A stretch of DNA of 64,000 nt from Xiphophorus maculatus. Its lineage: Eukaryota > Chordata > Actinopteri > Cyprinodontiformes > Poeciliidae. The stretch covers positions 6,384,479 to 6,448,478 of the forward strand of contig NC_036450.1 of NCBI RefSeq assembly GCF_002775205.1, written 5' to 3'. The notes under the pieces are model-generated. The model made no database searches. It worked only from the letters and a program-made list of their open reading frames with translations, and was not told the origin of the DNA. Positions 22,471-32,662 of the stretch are shown here, piece after piece. The position numbers and the translations under genes were made by a program. The stretch's first letter is position 1. Each line of letters opens with the position of its first letter.

Positions 22471-24141
22471 ATGGAGCAGCAGGCGGTTCAGCTGGATCAA
22501 GAAACTTTCTCCTGTTCCATCTGTCTGGATCTACTGAAAGATCCAGTGACGACTTCCTGTGGACACAGCTACTGTATGAACTGCATTACAAACTTCTGGG
22601 ATGAAGGTGAGAAAAAGGAAAACTACCACTGTCCTCAGTGCAGGAAAACCTTCACACAGAAGCCTGACCTGCAGAAAAACACCATGCTAGCAGCTTTAGT
22701 GGAGCAGCTGAAGAAGACTGGACTCCAAGCTGCTCCTGCTGACCACTGCTATGCTGGACCTGAAGATGTGGCCTGTGATTCCTGCACTGGGAGAAAACTG
22801 AAAGCCATCAAGTCATGTTTATTCTGTCTGGCCTCTTTCTGTGAGAAACACCTTCAGCCTCATTTTGATTCAGCTGCATTCAAGAAACACAAGCTGGTGG
22901 AGCCGTCCAAGAACCTCCAGGAGAACATCTGCTCTAAGCATGATGAGGTGATGAAGATCTTCTGCCGCACAGATCAGAAGTGTATCTGCTATCTCTGCAC
23001 TATGGATGAACATAAAGGCCATGAAACAGTGTCAGCTGCAGCAGAAAGGACTGAGAGGCAGAGAGAGCTGGAGGAGAGACGAGGAAACATCCAGCAGAGA
23101 ATCCAGGACCAGGAGAAAGATGTGAAGCTGCTTCAACAGGAGGTGGAGGCCATCAATCGCTCTGCTGATAAAACAGTGGAGGACAGTGAGAAGATCTTCA
23201 CCCAGCTGATCCGTCTCCTCCAGAAAAGAAGCTCTGAGGTGAAGCAGCAGATCAGATCCCAGCAGGAAACTGAAGTGAGTCGAGTCAAAGATGTTCAGGA
23301 GAAGCTGGAGCAGGAGATCACTGAGCTGAAGAGGAAAGACGCTGAGCTGGAGCAGCTCTCACACACAGAGGATCACAACCAGTTTATCCTCAACTACCCC
23401 TCACTGCCAGCACTCAGTGAGTCTACACACTCATCCAGCATCAACATCCGTCCTCTGAGACACTTTGAGGACTTGACAGCAGCTGTGTCAGAGCTCAGAG
23501 ACAAACTACAGGACGTCCTGAGAGACTTATGGACAAACATCTCACTGATGGTCACTGAGGTGGATGTTCTATTGTCAGAACCAGAACCAAAGAGCAGAGC
23601 TGGATTCTTAAGATATTCATGTAAAATCACTCTGGATCCAAACACAGCAAACACATGGCTGAGACTATCAGAGGGGAACAGGAAGGTGACATGGATGAAT
23701 AGAAATCAGTCTTATTCTAGTCACCCAGACAGATTCACTGATTATCCTCAGGTTCTGAGTAGAGAGAGTCTGACTGGACCTTGTTACTGGGAGGTTGAAG
23801 GGAGCGGGTTAGTTTATGTAGCAGTCGCATACAATAGTATCAGCAGAGCAGGATCGGGTAATGAATGTATTGTTGGAAATAATGATAAATCTTGGGCATT
23901 AGATTCTTATCAAAGCAATAGTAATTTTTGGCACAACAACATTCCAACCTCCATCTCAGGTCCAGTTTCCTCCAGAGTCGGAGTGTACCTGGATCACAGA
24001 GCAGGTATTCTGTCCTTCTACAGCGTCTCTGAAACCATGACTCTCCTCCACAGAGTCCAGACCAGATTCACTGAACCGCTACTGGCTGGAGTTTTGATTT
24101 ATGACACTGGATCCTCAGCAGAGTTCTGTAAACCCAGATAG
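22471..24141 (+). CDS. T2: finTRIM/TRIM16-25-like E3 ubiquitin ligase, 556 aa
   Basis: An intact single-exon gene. The ATG at 22471 follows the class-II leader; the frame is open six codons upstream but without ATG. Domains: RING about 15-59 ([21 protein letters not shown]), B-box-like zinc module about 102-140, B-box 2 about 154-184 (CSKHDEVMKIFC...CTMDEHKGH), coiled coil about 190-302, PRY-SPRY about 382-556. The family ubiquitinates or scaffolds targets chosen by the SPRY domain; many fish members act in interferon signalling. Its SPRY loops are unique (GSGLVYVAVAYNSISRAGSG, IVGNNDKSWALDSYQSNSNF). Its promoter and RING are class II, but its C-terminus (YDTGSSAEFCKPR) and 3' tail are class I, a sign of recombination. 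AATAAA lies at 24545-24550. The exact orthologue is not assignable. Confidence 0.9.
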   Translation: MEQQAVQLDQETFSCSICLDLLKDPVTTSCGHSYCMNCITNFWDEGEKKENYHCPQCRKTFTQKPDLQKNTMLAALVEQLKKTGLQAAPADHCYAGPEDVACDSCTGRKLKAIKSCLFCLASFCEKHLQPHFDSAAFKKHKLVEPSKNLQENICSKHDEVMKIFCRTDQKCICYLCTMDEHKGHETVSAAAERTERQRELEERRGNIQQRIQDQEKDVKLLQQEVEAINRSADKTVEDSEKIFTQLIRLLQKRSSEVKQQIRSQQETEVSRVKDVQEKLEQEITELKRKDAELEQLSHTEDHNQFILNYPSLPALSESTHSSSINIRPLRHFEDLTAAVSELRDKLQDVLRDLWTNISLMVTEVDVLLSEPEPKSRAGFLRYSCKITLDPNTANTWLRLSEGNRKVTWMNRNQSYSSHPDRFTDYPQVLSRESLTGPCYWEVEGSGLVYVAVAYNSISRAGSGNECIVGNNDKSWALDSYQSNSNFWHNNIPTSISGPVSSRVGVYLDHRAGILSFYSVSETMTLLHRVQTRFTEPLLAGVLIYDTGSSAEFCKPR

Positions 24142-24918
24142 ATTTCCTCTTTCCTCTCAGATTGTTGATCAGGGTTCATGGTTCTGATGTCTCTGCTCTG
24201 CTGTTCTGATCTTCTTTATTTTTCCGGTTTAGTTCTTTGTGTTACAGGAGCCATAAAGGAAATCACTGCTGATCATTTATTTCATTCTTATGACAGAAAT
24301 ATTTCATGAAAATCTAAACTTCTCTGGACTCTAATGGTTTTCCTTTCATTTTTTTATCCATGTATTTCGATGTTTTATTTGTTGTTAAATCAGTTGAGAT
24401 CAAAGTGATCTGAACTTGCTTCTGTTTTCTATATTGTGATCCAAAAAACCTGAAACATCAAATCAGAACTGATGCTGTTTTCTTCTCATATTTTTAGATT
24501 TAGATCAGAAAAATGTCTGTAGTTCTGTCTCTTTGGACTTCTTCAATAAAGAAACTTGATTACAGAGAAATGTTGAAAGCTTTCTAATCATTATTGTGAT
24601 AAATTGTATGTTTGGTCGTCTATAGAGCAGAAACTTTTCCTCCAGAGTGTCTTATTTGCTGCTGGAAAAGATCAGATGTTTGGTTTCGTCTTCATTCATC
24701 AACAACACTCTGGATCCACCACCACAGAAAGATCCTGGTAGCAGTAATGAAGAGGAGGTTAAAGCTCCTCCACTATCAACATTTGGAAAACTGAGCTTTA
24801 AACCTGTGAGAAAGGTTGGAGACGTGTCATAAAACCAGTGGCGATAAAAGTGGGTATGCACTGTAAGCAGAGGGGCGCTGCACTAGAGGGGGCGCAAAAG
24901 CCATGTGGGGAATTTTTC
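24142..24918 (+). repeat. TRIM 3' tail block, copy 2 (interrupted)
   Basis: This is nearly identical to 2753-3530 after T1. It is interrupted by the TIR element at 24921-26753 and resumes at 26756-26821 with TAGTCGGCATTTTCTG, then ends at a breakpoint with the MAM-gene 3' block. Confidence 0.85.
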
Positions 24919-25211
24919 TACACTGTAAAATGTAATAAGTTCACTTTACTTAAAAAAAGTTAGGAAACCGATTGCCTCAAAATCTCCAAGTAAAGTAGCT
25001 AATTCATTTTAAGGTGTTATAGCTATAAATAACTATGTTTAGACCACTCAGATAATGGCAGTAAATCTGAGTGCCGTTAACTCAAAATCATTAATTGGGT
25101 TAACTGTAAAATATTCATTCAGACAACTCATGCAATGGCAGTTAACTTGAGTATAGGTAACTTCTAGATCTAGAATTATAAGACTGGAATATAAAAATAA
25201 AGATGACTTAC

Positions 25212-25304
25212 AAAGCATGTCTTGAAGAAGTCTGTGTTCTCATCTCCAAGGATCACAGGAAGGCCACGGAGCACTGCCGTTCGCTTCGCAGTAATATCTG
25301 TACT
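25212..25304 (-). CDS. Candidate exon inside the TIR element
   Basis: Thirty-one codons bounded by acceptor TTTTTCAG and donor GTAAGT, both in phase 0. The peptide STDITAKRTAVLRGLPVILG and following GDENTDFFKTCF looks like real protein rather than chance. It joins in phase with the exon at 25440-25589. I recognise a weak likeness to fish SAMD3-like multi-copy proteins (motif ALRGLPVYLGED-FFK). Low confidence on the name, moderate on being an exon. Confidence 0.45.
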
Positions 25305-25439
25305 CTGAAAAATCATATCAAACACACACCACTCCTGTGGTAAAGAATAATCAATTAACAGCTCTGCATACACAGTGGGGTTGTGTATTTTGTTCCCAAC
25401 ATGATAATAAAATAATGACCTTGTATCTGAGAAACTCAC

Positions 25440-25589
25440 CTCGGGTCTGACTTGTTGCAGATACGTCTGAAGTTTCTGGCCAACACTTCCCCCCTTGCTC
25501 TTGAAAATCTCAAAGAAGTATTTTTCTAGTTCTTAGAAAAATTCTGAACCCAGGTTTTTGCTCGACAAGCGACAGAACTCTGTCAGAAT
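25440..25589 (-). pseudogene. Candidate exon inside the TIR element, with one stop
   Basis: A 150-bp block between acceptor CTTTCAG and donor GAG|GTGAGT. The phase-0 reading gives ILTEFCRLSSKNLGSEFF, a stop, then ELEKYFFEIFKSKGGSVGQK and LQTYLQQVRPE. A single in-frame TAA interrupts an otherwise protein-like exon. If the exon pair is real, the gene copy is broken here. Confidence 0.4.
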
Positions 25590-26428
25590 CTGAAAGAAAA
25601 GTATGACAAATTAATATTTAACATGTAGAGATGTTGGACCTCTCAGGACTACTTTTCACTAGCAGGACACTGAAACTAATTCTGTAAGTTAACAAGAGAT
25701 GTGACAAACAATGAATTATATGAGAACTAAAAAACTTGATGCATAAAAGATAGGAAGAGTTTTAAATTACCTGACCATCTGTAAAGCTGGCCACCTTTCC
25801 ATTATGTCCGTCACTGGACGCTCTAAGTCAACCAACTCTTGTCAACTCTTGTCTTCTCAAGGCCTTGCATTGAAAACCTAACGTTGATTCAACGTCTAAG
25901 TCACTGACCACTTTTTGTATAATTTCAATGTCAGGCTTCAACATTGATTCAATATTTCTGCCTAACCATATTTCAACGTTGATTCGCTCATATTTTGCTA
26001 TCTGGGTTGGGCACGCGCCCATAAAAGACTCACTCCTTTTTTTAAAAATATATTAAGACTACCACTTGTAGTGAACTTGACAACAAAGAAAGAAAAAAGC
26101 CTTTCATTGTGTTTGAAAGTTAGTAGGCAAGCTAACGTGGGTTAGCTAACGTGGGTTAGCCTGCCTACTAACTTTCAACCACACTGAAAGGCTTTTTTTT
26201 ATCCCGCCAACATCTTTATCCTTTTTCCTTTTTTCGTTTTGCGCCCCGGACAGCTTTTTTCTCTGCCGCTCCATCTTGTTGCCACTAAATAAACATATTT
26301 TCGACTAACGTTAGTCCCAGGCATCGCTAAATCATTACACATAAAGTTAACCTCAAAACCTGGACTTACGGATGAATTATACGGCCGAGATAACGAATAT
26401 AAGTTTGCTAAAAACCAGTGGAACTTAC

Positions 26429-26459
26429 CGCGACAAAACTTAGCTGCAGCAACCGCCAT
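26429..26459 (-). CDS. Candidate first coding exon inside the TIR element
   Basis: ATGGCGGTTGCTGC... encodes MAVAAAKFCR and ends at a strong donor, GTAAGT. CAATATGGCGG at the start resembles a YY1-type initiator motif seen at many TATA-less promoters. Its end phase (1) does not fit directly onto 25440-25589 (phase 0), so a further exon would be needed. Confidence 0.35.
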
Positions 26460-26821
26460 ATTGTTGACAGTTTGGCGCTTCTTTCAAACACGTCGTCACT
26501 CGTCAGTGGCCAACTGCGCATGTGCGTTCAACGAGAGCTGCCGAATGATGCCGAGTTTTCTGCTGGTTATGCAGATGCGTCTTGCTCACTGATAACTCCA
26601 AGTTCGGGTTACTTGCTGCTGATGAGTTTGATTACTTGCCTCAGTAGAAAGTTGTCTTTGCTAAGTTTAAGTTAGTATAGTCAACAGAGTAAGCTGGAAT
26701 GAGTTAAGGTCACTTTTCTTTTAGAGTAAGATATACTATTACATCTTACAGTGTAGTCGGCATTTTCTGTATTTAACAGCTGGATGCATGAAATGATCAG
26801 TAATAGAGGAACAGCATTGAT

Positions 26822-28930
26822 TCTCCTGCTGTGATATCACCTGCATTTCCCAAAGCCACCATTAGGCGGCAGCAAAGCTCCCCGTGTCACTCCTCCTCCT
26901 CCCTCTTCCTGACCTCGGCAGAAATCTGCAGGACAAAGATCATCAATTAAACTGCAGTAATCTGCAAAAATCTTCAAATATTCTTGATATTTTTTCATGA
27001 ATCAGTAATTTTACACACACAAAACGGTTCAAATACAGTAGATTGTAGTAGTTAGGGACCAGAACCAACCACAAACAGCTAATATCTGATTTTAGCTGCT
27101 GGTTTTAAAAGTTCAAACACCAAATATATTCTCCTGCCAGCGAAGAGAGGATGTGAGCTTCTTACTTTCACATCTAGAAAATCAAATGATATAGAATGCT
27201 GAAAATGTGGTTATTAAAGATAAATATTTCTATTGCACCAGATATTTTCTATTAAAAAAAGATTTCAATTTGTTTGTAATAATGTTGGACTGATTAATAA
27301 AATGTTTCCATCTGTTGCAAACACCTGTGGACAAGCCTGATTTTTAAATTAGTAGTTGCTGCCCCCTAGTGGTGAAGCTTCTGTCATCATTTGGTTTCAA
27401 CAATAGAAACTGAGTTGAATAAAACTCACAGAGACGTTGTTGAATCCTGCAGCCATTGGATGGTTTTGTCTTGGAGGAACAGTCACAGGATCCTCCTGAG
27501 ATACAATTAAATAAAAATCAAACAGGTTTCAAGAGAAAAAGGTGAGAAAAGGTCAAATGATTGGATTTTATTGGGATCTTTTAACTCACTGGAACATATC
27601 CTTCGTTACTAATGCCGATAGCGAGCGATGGAGAGTTGGCATCTGGTTTGGTTCGCAGGTAGAAGACGAGCAGAGCGACCAGGGAGCCGATCAGCAGCAC
27701 CACCACGATCACAGAGGCAGCGACTCCTCCGGCGTTGTCCGGCTTCGAGGCTGAAAGAGAGACGGAAATCATTTACTCCTAGAAAGGCTGAAAAAAACTA
27801 CAACAAACATGTTGGTGTCTCTTAAACAGGTTAGGATATGTCTGTGGGCTAAACAAAACCTGTTCATTACAATTATTGCACAAAATCATTCTTAGATAAT
27901 CAGATTTCAGTCTGATCAGTTCTTCCTATTGGAGCTGTTTTAGGGCGTCTTGTCTCTTTAAATCCAAATAAGCTGCTGGCCACGCCCCACAACTCAACGT
28001 TTACACTCTCACCTAAAAATGGACATAAACAGATCTGCTGTATTAGAACCACACATCTTTGAAAAGCAGAAGTGGCGACTCCTGCACAACCAACGAGAAT
28101 GCAGCAAGTGGTTTCTGGATATCAAGTCAACAACAAAACACTTGTCTTTCCCAGCAGCATTTGTACAGCGATAAAACCAGCTATTATTTGTTCAGAGTTA
28201 GAATTATTTTATCCAGTTATCTGTTGACAAGGCCAGAATATGTGTATGTGATCTACATCCATCTGACCACAGAGTCTCCAGCAACACTAAGGGCCGGCCA
28301 CAATATTCTTCCTAATCTTTGACTACATAAGAAAAATAGAGCTATTTCATACCTGGTAGTCAGGTAGACGTGGTTCAATTGGGAACCAACATTTCAACAT
28401 TTGTTTCATTTTCAGCTGCTGTGGTTTGCTTTCACACTGCATTGTGTCAAACAAACCAAACACACTGAAGAACCTATTAACCTCCTCACATGTGGTGGCG
28501 CTACAACAGGAACCACTGAAGGTAACAACACAAAAACCTCTGAAGAAGACACTGAGTGCAACCTCCTTCTTCACAGAAATTAAACAAATGGAGTAGCGTC
28601 AGTCGTACCAGTTTCTTTTTGTGTTTGGTAAAAGTCCAAAAGAAATTCCTCCCATTAGCGCTAGACGCTTTGGGTTTGTTTCAAAGGTGGGACCAAGTCA
28701 GTGTTTTACAAAACTCAAATCTTTATCCTCAAGTCCCAAGTCAAGTCCCAAGTCCAGAGTTTCCCCCAGTGTATTATAATCCTGGCGGGCCACAAGGCTT
28801 TACTTGTACCCCCACCAGGGTTAGCATTGCTTATTTATTACATTTTTTTTATGTTGGCATTTTTGAAGACTTTACAGTCGATGTTGTGATGTTAATCTTC
28901 CAATAACACATAATTATCACGGGACACAAA
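26822..28930 (-). repeat. Copy 1 of the MAM-gene 3' block inside the TRIM array
   Basis: From CCTGCTGTGATATCACCTGC onward this matches the 3' end of the MAM gene (58275-59637). Past the region homologous to 59637 it continues with sequence shared only with copy 2 (38240-39975). It contains the copied last exon. Around 28730-28770 there are AAGTCCCAAGTCAAGTCCC repeats common in fish DNA. It starts abruptly after T2-tail sequence at 26821 and is joined at about 28945 to the class-I promoter block of T3. Confidence 0.8.
27581..27750 (-). pseudogene. Orphan copy 1 of the MAM-gene membrane-anchor exon
   Basis: This is a copy of the parent exon at 59043-59212, with the same acceptor (CTCTCTTTCAG), no indel and an open frame. 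It encodes SKPDNAGGVAAS, a hydrophobic segment VIVVVLLIGSLVALLVFYL, and the tail ending NEGYVPVS. Differences from the parent are a few residues (I to V, T to S, E to K). No other MAM exon accompanies it, so it cannot make the protein alone. It could only be used by splicing from some upstream exon on the minus strand, for which I see no evidence. Confidence 0.8.
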
Positions 28931-28947
28931 GTATATAGAAAAAAAAC

Positions 28948-29530
28948 ATTTTAAAATTGCATTTAAAAATATTGCACAGTCCAGTTAAACTTAGCTGCAA
29001 GAATGGTCATACTTAAGCTATAATTTTCCAGAATACAGAGAGGAAAATAAGTATTTGAACACCCTGTGACTTTGCAAGTTCTCCCACTTAGAAATCATGG
29101 AGGGGTTTGAAATTTTCACCTTAGGTTCATGTCCACAGTGAGAGACATAATCTAAAGAAATCTGGAAATCCAGGAGTGCGTGTGCTATTATACAGACAAA
29201 TGGTAACATTTAATCATGTTCCTTGATAATATTAGTTTACAATCATGTTTATTTTATTAAGTATATTTCTTAAGAACAGTTGGGTCCATTAGTATTAATT
29301 ATCGTATTTTTACCTAAGATGAACCTCATGGTCTTATAAAACTTTAGGTGTAACATTGGCAGGATTATTTTTATGATCTGAACTGTGAGGCTGGGCGTAA
29401 CCAAGATCTGCTTTGGGTGAACCTGATTGGCTGCAGCCTCTCTGCACTGAAACATGAGACATAAATCAGGTCAAACAGTTTCTGTTTCGAGGAAGTGAAA
29501 CGCAGACAGTCACTCTGACTGAGAGCAGAA
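28948..29530 (+). repeat. Class-I TRIM upstream/promoter block, copy 2
   Basis: This matches 508-1089 upstream of T1. It is shorter on the left than copies 1 and 3 because the duplication junction lies here. It contains the inverted CCAAT box and the ISRE-like site. Confidence 0.8.
29479..29488 (+). promoter_or_regulatory. ISRE-like site before T3
   Basis: TTTCTGTTTC, identical to the T1 site and followed by GAGGAAGTGAAAC, lies about 40 bp before the T3 ATG. It is a perfect match to TTTCNNTTTC. Confidence 0.5.
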
Positions 29531-31195
29531 ATGGAGCAGAGTCAGCTAAACCGAGAGACTTTCTCCTGTTCAATCTGTCTGGATCTACTGACGGATCCAG
29601 TGGCTACTCCCTGTGGACACAGCTACTGTATGAACTGTATTAAAGGTCACTGGGATGAAGAGGATCAGAAAAGAATCCACAGCTGCCCTGAGTGCAGAGA
29701 GACCTTCATACCAAGGCCTGTTTTGAAGAAAAACACCATGCTAGCAGCTTTAGTGGAGCAGCTGAAGAAGACTGGACTCCAAGCTGCTCCTGCTGACCAC
29801 TGTTATGCTGGACCTGAAGATGTGGCCTGTGATTCCTGCACTGGAAGAAAACTGAAAGCCATCAAGTCCTGTTTAGTCTGTCTGGCCTCTTTCTGTGAGA
29901 AACACCTTCAGCCTCATCATGATGTGGCTCCTTTAAAGAAACACAAGCTGGTGGAGCCGTCCAAGAACCTCCAGGAGAACATCTGCTCTAAGCATGATAA
30001 GTTGTTGGAGGTCTTCTGCCGCACTGATCAGAAGTGTATCTGCTATCTCTGCTCTGTGGATGAACATAAAGGCCATGAAACTGTGTCAGCTGCAGCAGAA
30101 AGGACTGAGAGGCAGAGAGAGCTGGAGGAGAGACGAGGAAACATCCAGCAGAGAATCCAGGACCAGGAGAAAGATGTGAAGCTGCTTCAACAGGAGGTGG
30201 AGGCCATCAATCGCTCTGCTGATAAAACAGTGGAGGACAGTGAGAAGATCTTCACCCAGCTGATCCGTCTCCTCCAGAAAAGAAGCTCTGAGGTGAAGCA
30301 GCAGATCAGATCCCAGCAGGAAACTGAAGTGAGTCGAGTCAAAGATGTTCAGGAGAAGCTGGAGCAGGAGATCACTGAGCTGAAAAGGAAAGACGCTGAG
30401 CTGGAGCAGCTCTCACACACAGAGGATCACAACCAGTTTCTCCTCAACTACCCCTCACTGCCAGCACTCAGTGAGTTTACACACTCATCCAGCATCAACA
30501 TCCGACCTCTGAGACACTTTGAGGACGTGACAGCACCTGTGTCAGAGCTCAGAGACAAACTACAGGACGTCCTGAGAGACTCATGGACAAACATCTCACT
30601 GATGGTCACTGGGGTGGATGTTCTACTGTCAGAACCAGAACCAAAGAGCAGAGCTGGATTCTTAAGATATTCATGTGAAATCACTCTGGATCCAAACACA
30701 GCAAACCCAAGGCTGAGACTATCAGAGGGGAACAGGAAGGTGACATGGATGAATAGAGATCAGTCTTATTCTAGTCACCCAGACAGATTCACTGATTATC
30801 CTCAGGTTCTGAGTAGAGAGAGTCTGACTGGACCTTGTTACTGGGAGGTGGAGAGGAGAGAGGAAGTTTATGTAGCAGTCGCATACAAGAGTATCAGCAG
30901 AGCAGGATCGGGTAATGAATGTGGTTTTGGATATAATGATAAATCTTGGTCATTATATTCTTATCAAAACAATAGTGATCTTTGGCACAACAACATTTTA
31001 ACCTCCATCTCAGGTCCAGTTTCCTCCAGAGTCGGAGTGTACCTGGATCACAGAGCAGGTATTCTGTCCTTCTACAGCGTCTCTGAAACCATGACTCTCC
31101 TCCACAGAGTCCAGACCAGATTCACTGAACCGCTACTGGCTGGAGTTGGGATTTATATAACTGGATCCTCAGCAGAGTTCTGTAAACCCAGATAG
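29531..31195 (+). CDS. T3: finTRIM/TRIM16-25-like E3 ubiquitin ligase, 554 aa
   Basis: An intact single-exon class-I gene ([16 protein letters not shown]). RING zinc ligands: C13, C16, C28, H30, C33, C36, C52, C55. A second zinc module, [10 protein letters not shown]...[12 protein letters not shown], lies at about 100-138. B-box 2 (C152, H155, C163, D166, C171, C174, H179, H182) runs to about 183. The coiled coil spans about 188-300, and PRY-SPRY about 381-554 with LDPNTAN, LSEGNRKVTW and CYWEVE. Length is normal for the family. Variable SPRY stretches are RREEVYVAVAYKSISRAGSG and YSYQNNSDLWHNN. The intact frame of this copy is the best reference for reading T1. AATAAA lies at 31599-31604. 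Assignment to the finTRIM group rather than TRIM16/25-like is not certain. Confidence 0.92.
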   Translation: MEQSQLNRETFSCSICLDLLTDPVATPCGHSYCMNCIKGHWDEEDQKRIHSCPECRETFIPRPVLKKNTMLAALVEQLKKTGLQAAPADHCYAGPEDVACDSCTGRKLKAIKSCLVCLASFCEKHLQPHHDVAPLKKHKLVEPSKNLQENICSKHDKLLEVFCRTDQKCICYLCSVDEHKGHETVSAAAERTERQRELEERRGNIQQRIQDQEKDVKLLQQEVEAINRSADKTVEDSEKIFTQLIRLLQKRSSEVKQQIRSQQETEVSRVKDVQEKLEQEITELKRKDAELEQLSHTEDHNQFLLNYPSLPALSEFTHSSSINIRPLRHFEDVTAPVSELRDKLQDVLRDSWTNISLMVTGVDVLLSEPEPKSRAGFLRYSCEITLDPNTANPRLRLSEGNRKVTWMNRDQSYSSHPDRFTDYPQVLSRESLTGPCYWEVERREEVYVAVAYKSISRAGSGNECGFGYNDKSWSLYSYQNNSDLWHNNILTSISGPVSSRVGVYLDHRAGILSFYSVSETMTLLHRVQTRFTEPLLAGVGIYITGSSAEFCKPR

Positions 31196-32397
31196 ATTTC
31201 CTCTTTCCTCTCAGATTGTTGATCAGGGTTCATGGTTCTGATGTCTCTGCTCTGCTGTTCTGATCTTCTTTATTTTTCCGGTTTAGTTCTTTGTGTTACA
31301 GGAGCCATAAAGGAAATCACTGCTGATCATTTATTTCATTCTTATGACAGAAATATTTCATGAAAATCTAAACTTCTCTGGACTCTAATGGTTTTCCTTT
31401 CATTTTTTTATCCATGTATTTCGATGTTTTATTTGTTGTTAAATCAGTTGAGATCAAAGTGATCTGAACTTGCTTCTGTTTTCTATATTGTGATCCAAAA
31501 ACCTGAAACATGAAATCAGAACTGATGCTGTTTTCTTCTCATATTTTTAGATTTAGATCAGAAAAAATGTCTGTAGTTCTGTCTCTTTGGACTTCTTCAA
31601 TAAAGAAACTTGATTACAGAGAAATGTTGAAAGTTTTCTAATCATTATTGTGATAAATTGTATGTTTGGTCGTCTTTTGAGCAGAAACTTTTCCTCCAGA
31701 GTGTCTTATTTGCTGCTGGAAAAGATCAGATGTTTGGTTTCGTCTTCATTCATCAACAACACTCTGGATCCACCACCACAGAAAGATCCTGGTAGCAGTA
31801 ATGAAGAGGAGGTTAAAGGTCCTCCACTATCAACATTTGGAAAACTGAGCTTTAAACCTGTGAGAAAGGTTGGAGACGTGTCATAAAACCAGTGGCGATA
31901 AAAGTGGGTATGCACTGTAAGCAGAGGGGCGCTGCACTAGAGGGGGCGCAAAAGCCATGTGGGAAATTTTTCTAGTCGGCATTTTCTGTATTTAACAGCT
32001 GGATGCATGAAATGATCAGTAATAGAGGAACAGCACTGATTCTGCGCCCCCCGCCCTTTGACCCCACCGCCTCTCCCCATACATATACAGGTAGTTTGGG
32101 CAGGCGGCCCTTTGAGAAAACGCTGAAGCGTGTTTTTTGTTTTTATTTTAAATTTGAATGGTAGCAATGCACTCGACAACAAGGAGCTAAAGATGGGCGG
32201 CAGAAAACAAACTCCAGAACAGAATAAAGAGGGGGAGGGATGAAGATGATGGAGGGATGAAGAAAAGCTTTTCAAAGTGGTTGAAAGACAATAGGTGAGT
32301 AAAGTCAGTGTATCAACAGGAGGGCTGTAAATATTCAGGTTAGCTTAAACTAGCCTAAAATGGCAGGTGGCTGTTGTCTTGTTAGGGTTGACAACTT
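31196..32397 (+). repeat. TRIM 3' tail block, copy 3
   Basis: The 3' UTR and spacer of T3 match 2753-3956 and continue past the L1 target site uninterrupted (GGCAGGTGGCTGTTGTCTTGTTAGGGTTG). It is therefore the empty-site allele for the T1 L1 insertion. It contains AATAAA and the same conserved open frame at 31701-31886. It ends where an L1 ORF1 fragment begins. Confidence 0.85.
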
Positions 32398-32662
32398 CTT
32401 AAATTTCCCAGAGAAGAAATTTGTGAGGAAAAGAGATATTATACAAGATGGGGCCAAAATCACGTTTGCACAGGATCTATCTGCAGAGACGGTGCGGATC
32501 AGACGCTGGTTTCACCCGGTGGTGAAGCTGGTTGTTGACATCGGTGCATTCTGCGGATACCAACACAACCCCTGCAAACGTCGGATCCTCCACGGTGGAA
32601 AGATCCATCTCTTCTCAACACCTCAAGAAGCTGAACAGTTTTACAAGACTCTTCCAAAATAA
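32398..32662 (+). mobile_element. L1 fragment: C-terminal part of ORF1
   Basis: An open frame ending at 32662 reads DNFLNFPEKKFVRKRDI, AKITFAQDLSAETVRIRR and HGGKIHLFSTPQEAEQFYKT. This matches the end of fish L1 ORF1 (basic CTD, then the conserved HGGK...F-TP-EAE motif). The 5' part is absent. The following ~500 bp (32663-33144) could be the L1 inter-ORF region or spacer; I recognise no protein there. Confidence 0.7.

Larger units (their letters stand above)
24921..26753 (-). mobile_element. TIR DNA transposon carrying spliced exons
   Basis: A 1,833-bp insertion in the T2 tail; the other tails read straight through here (TTTTTCTAGTCGG). The ends are inverted repeats, CACTGTAAAATGTAATA at 24921 and its complement (one mismatch) ending at 26753, with a TA duplication on either side as in TA-targeting families. 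Inside, on the minus strand, are candidate exons with good splice sites: 26429-26459 (ATG start, donor GTAAGT), one ending near 25770, 25440-25589 (acceptor TTTCAG, donor GTGAGT) and 25212-25304 (donor GTAAGT). A 44-bp inverted repeat lies at 26093-26198. No transposase motif was seen. The peptides recall a repeated fish SAMD3-like family, but that is a tentative resemblance. Either a captured gene piece or the element's own gene is possible. Confidence 0.7.

Noticed and set aside
28347-28574. Minus-strand open frame ending at a donor-like CAG|GTATGA in the MAM-block copies
   Set aside because: No acceptor or homologous peptide, and it is absent from the parental block.
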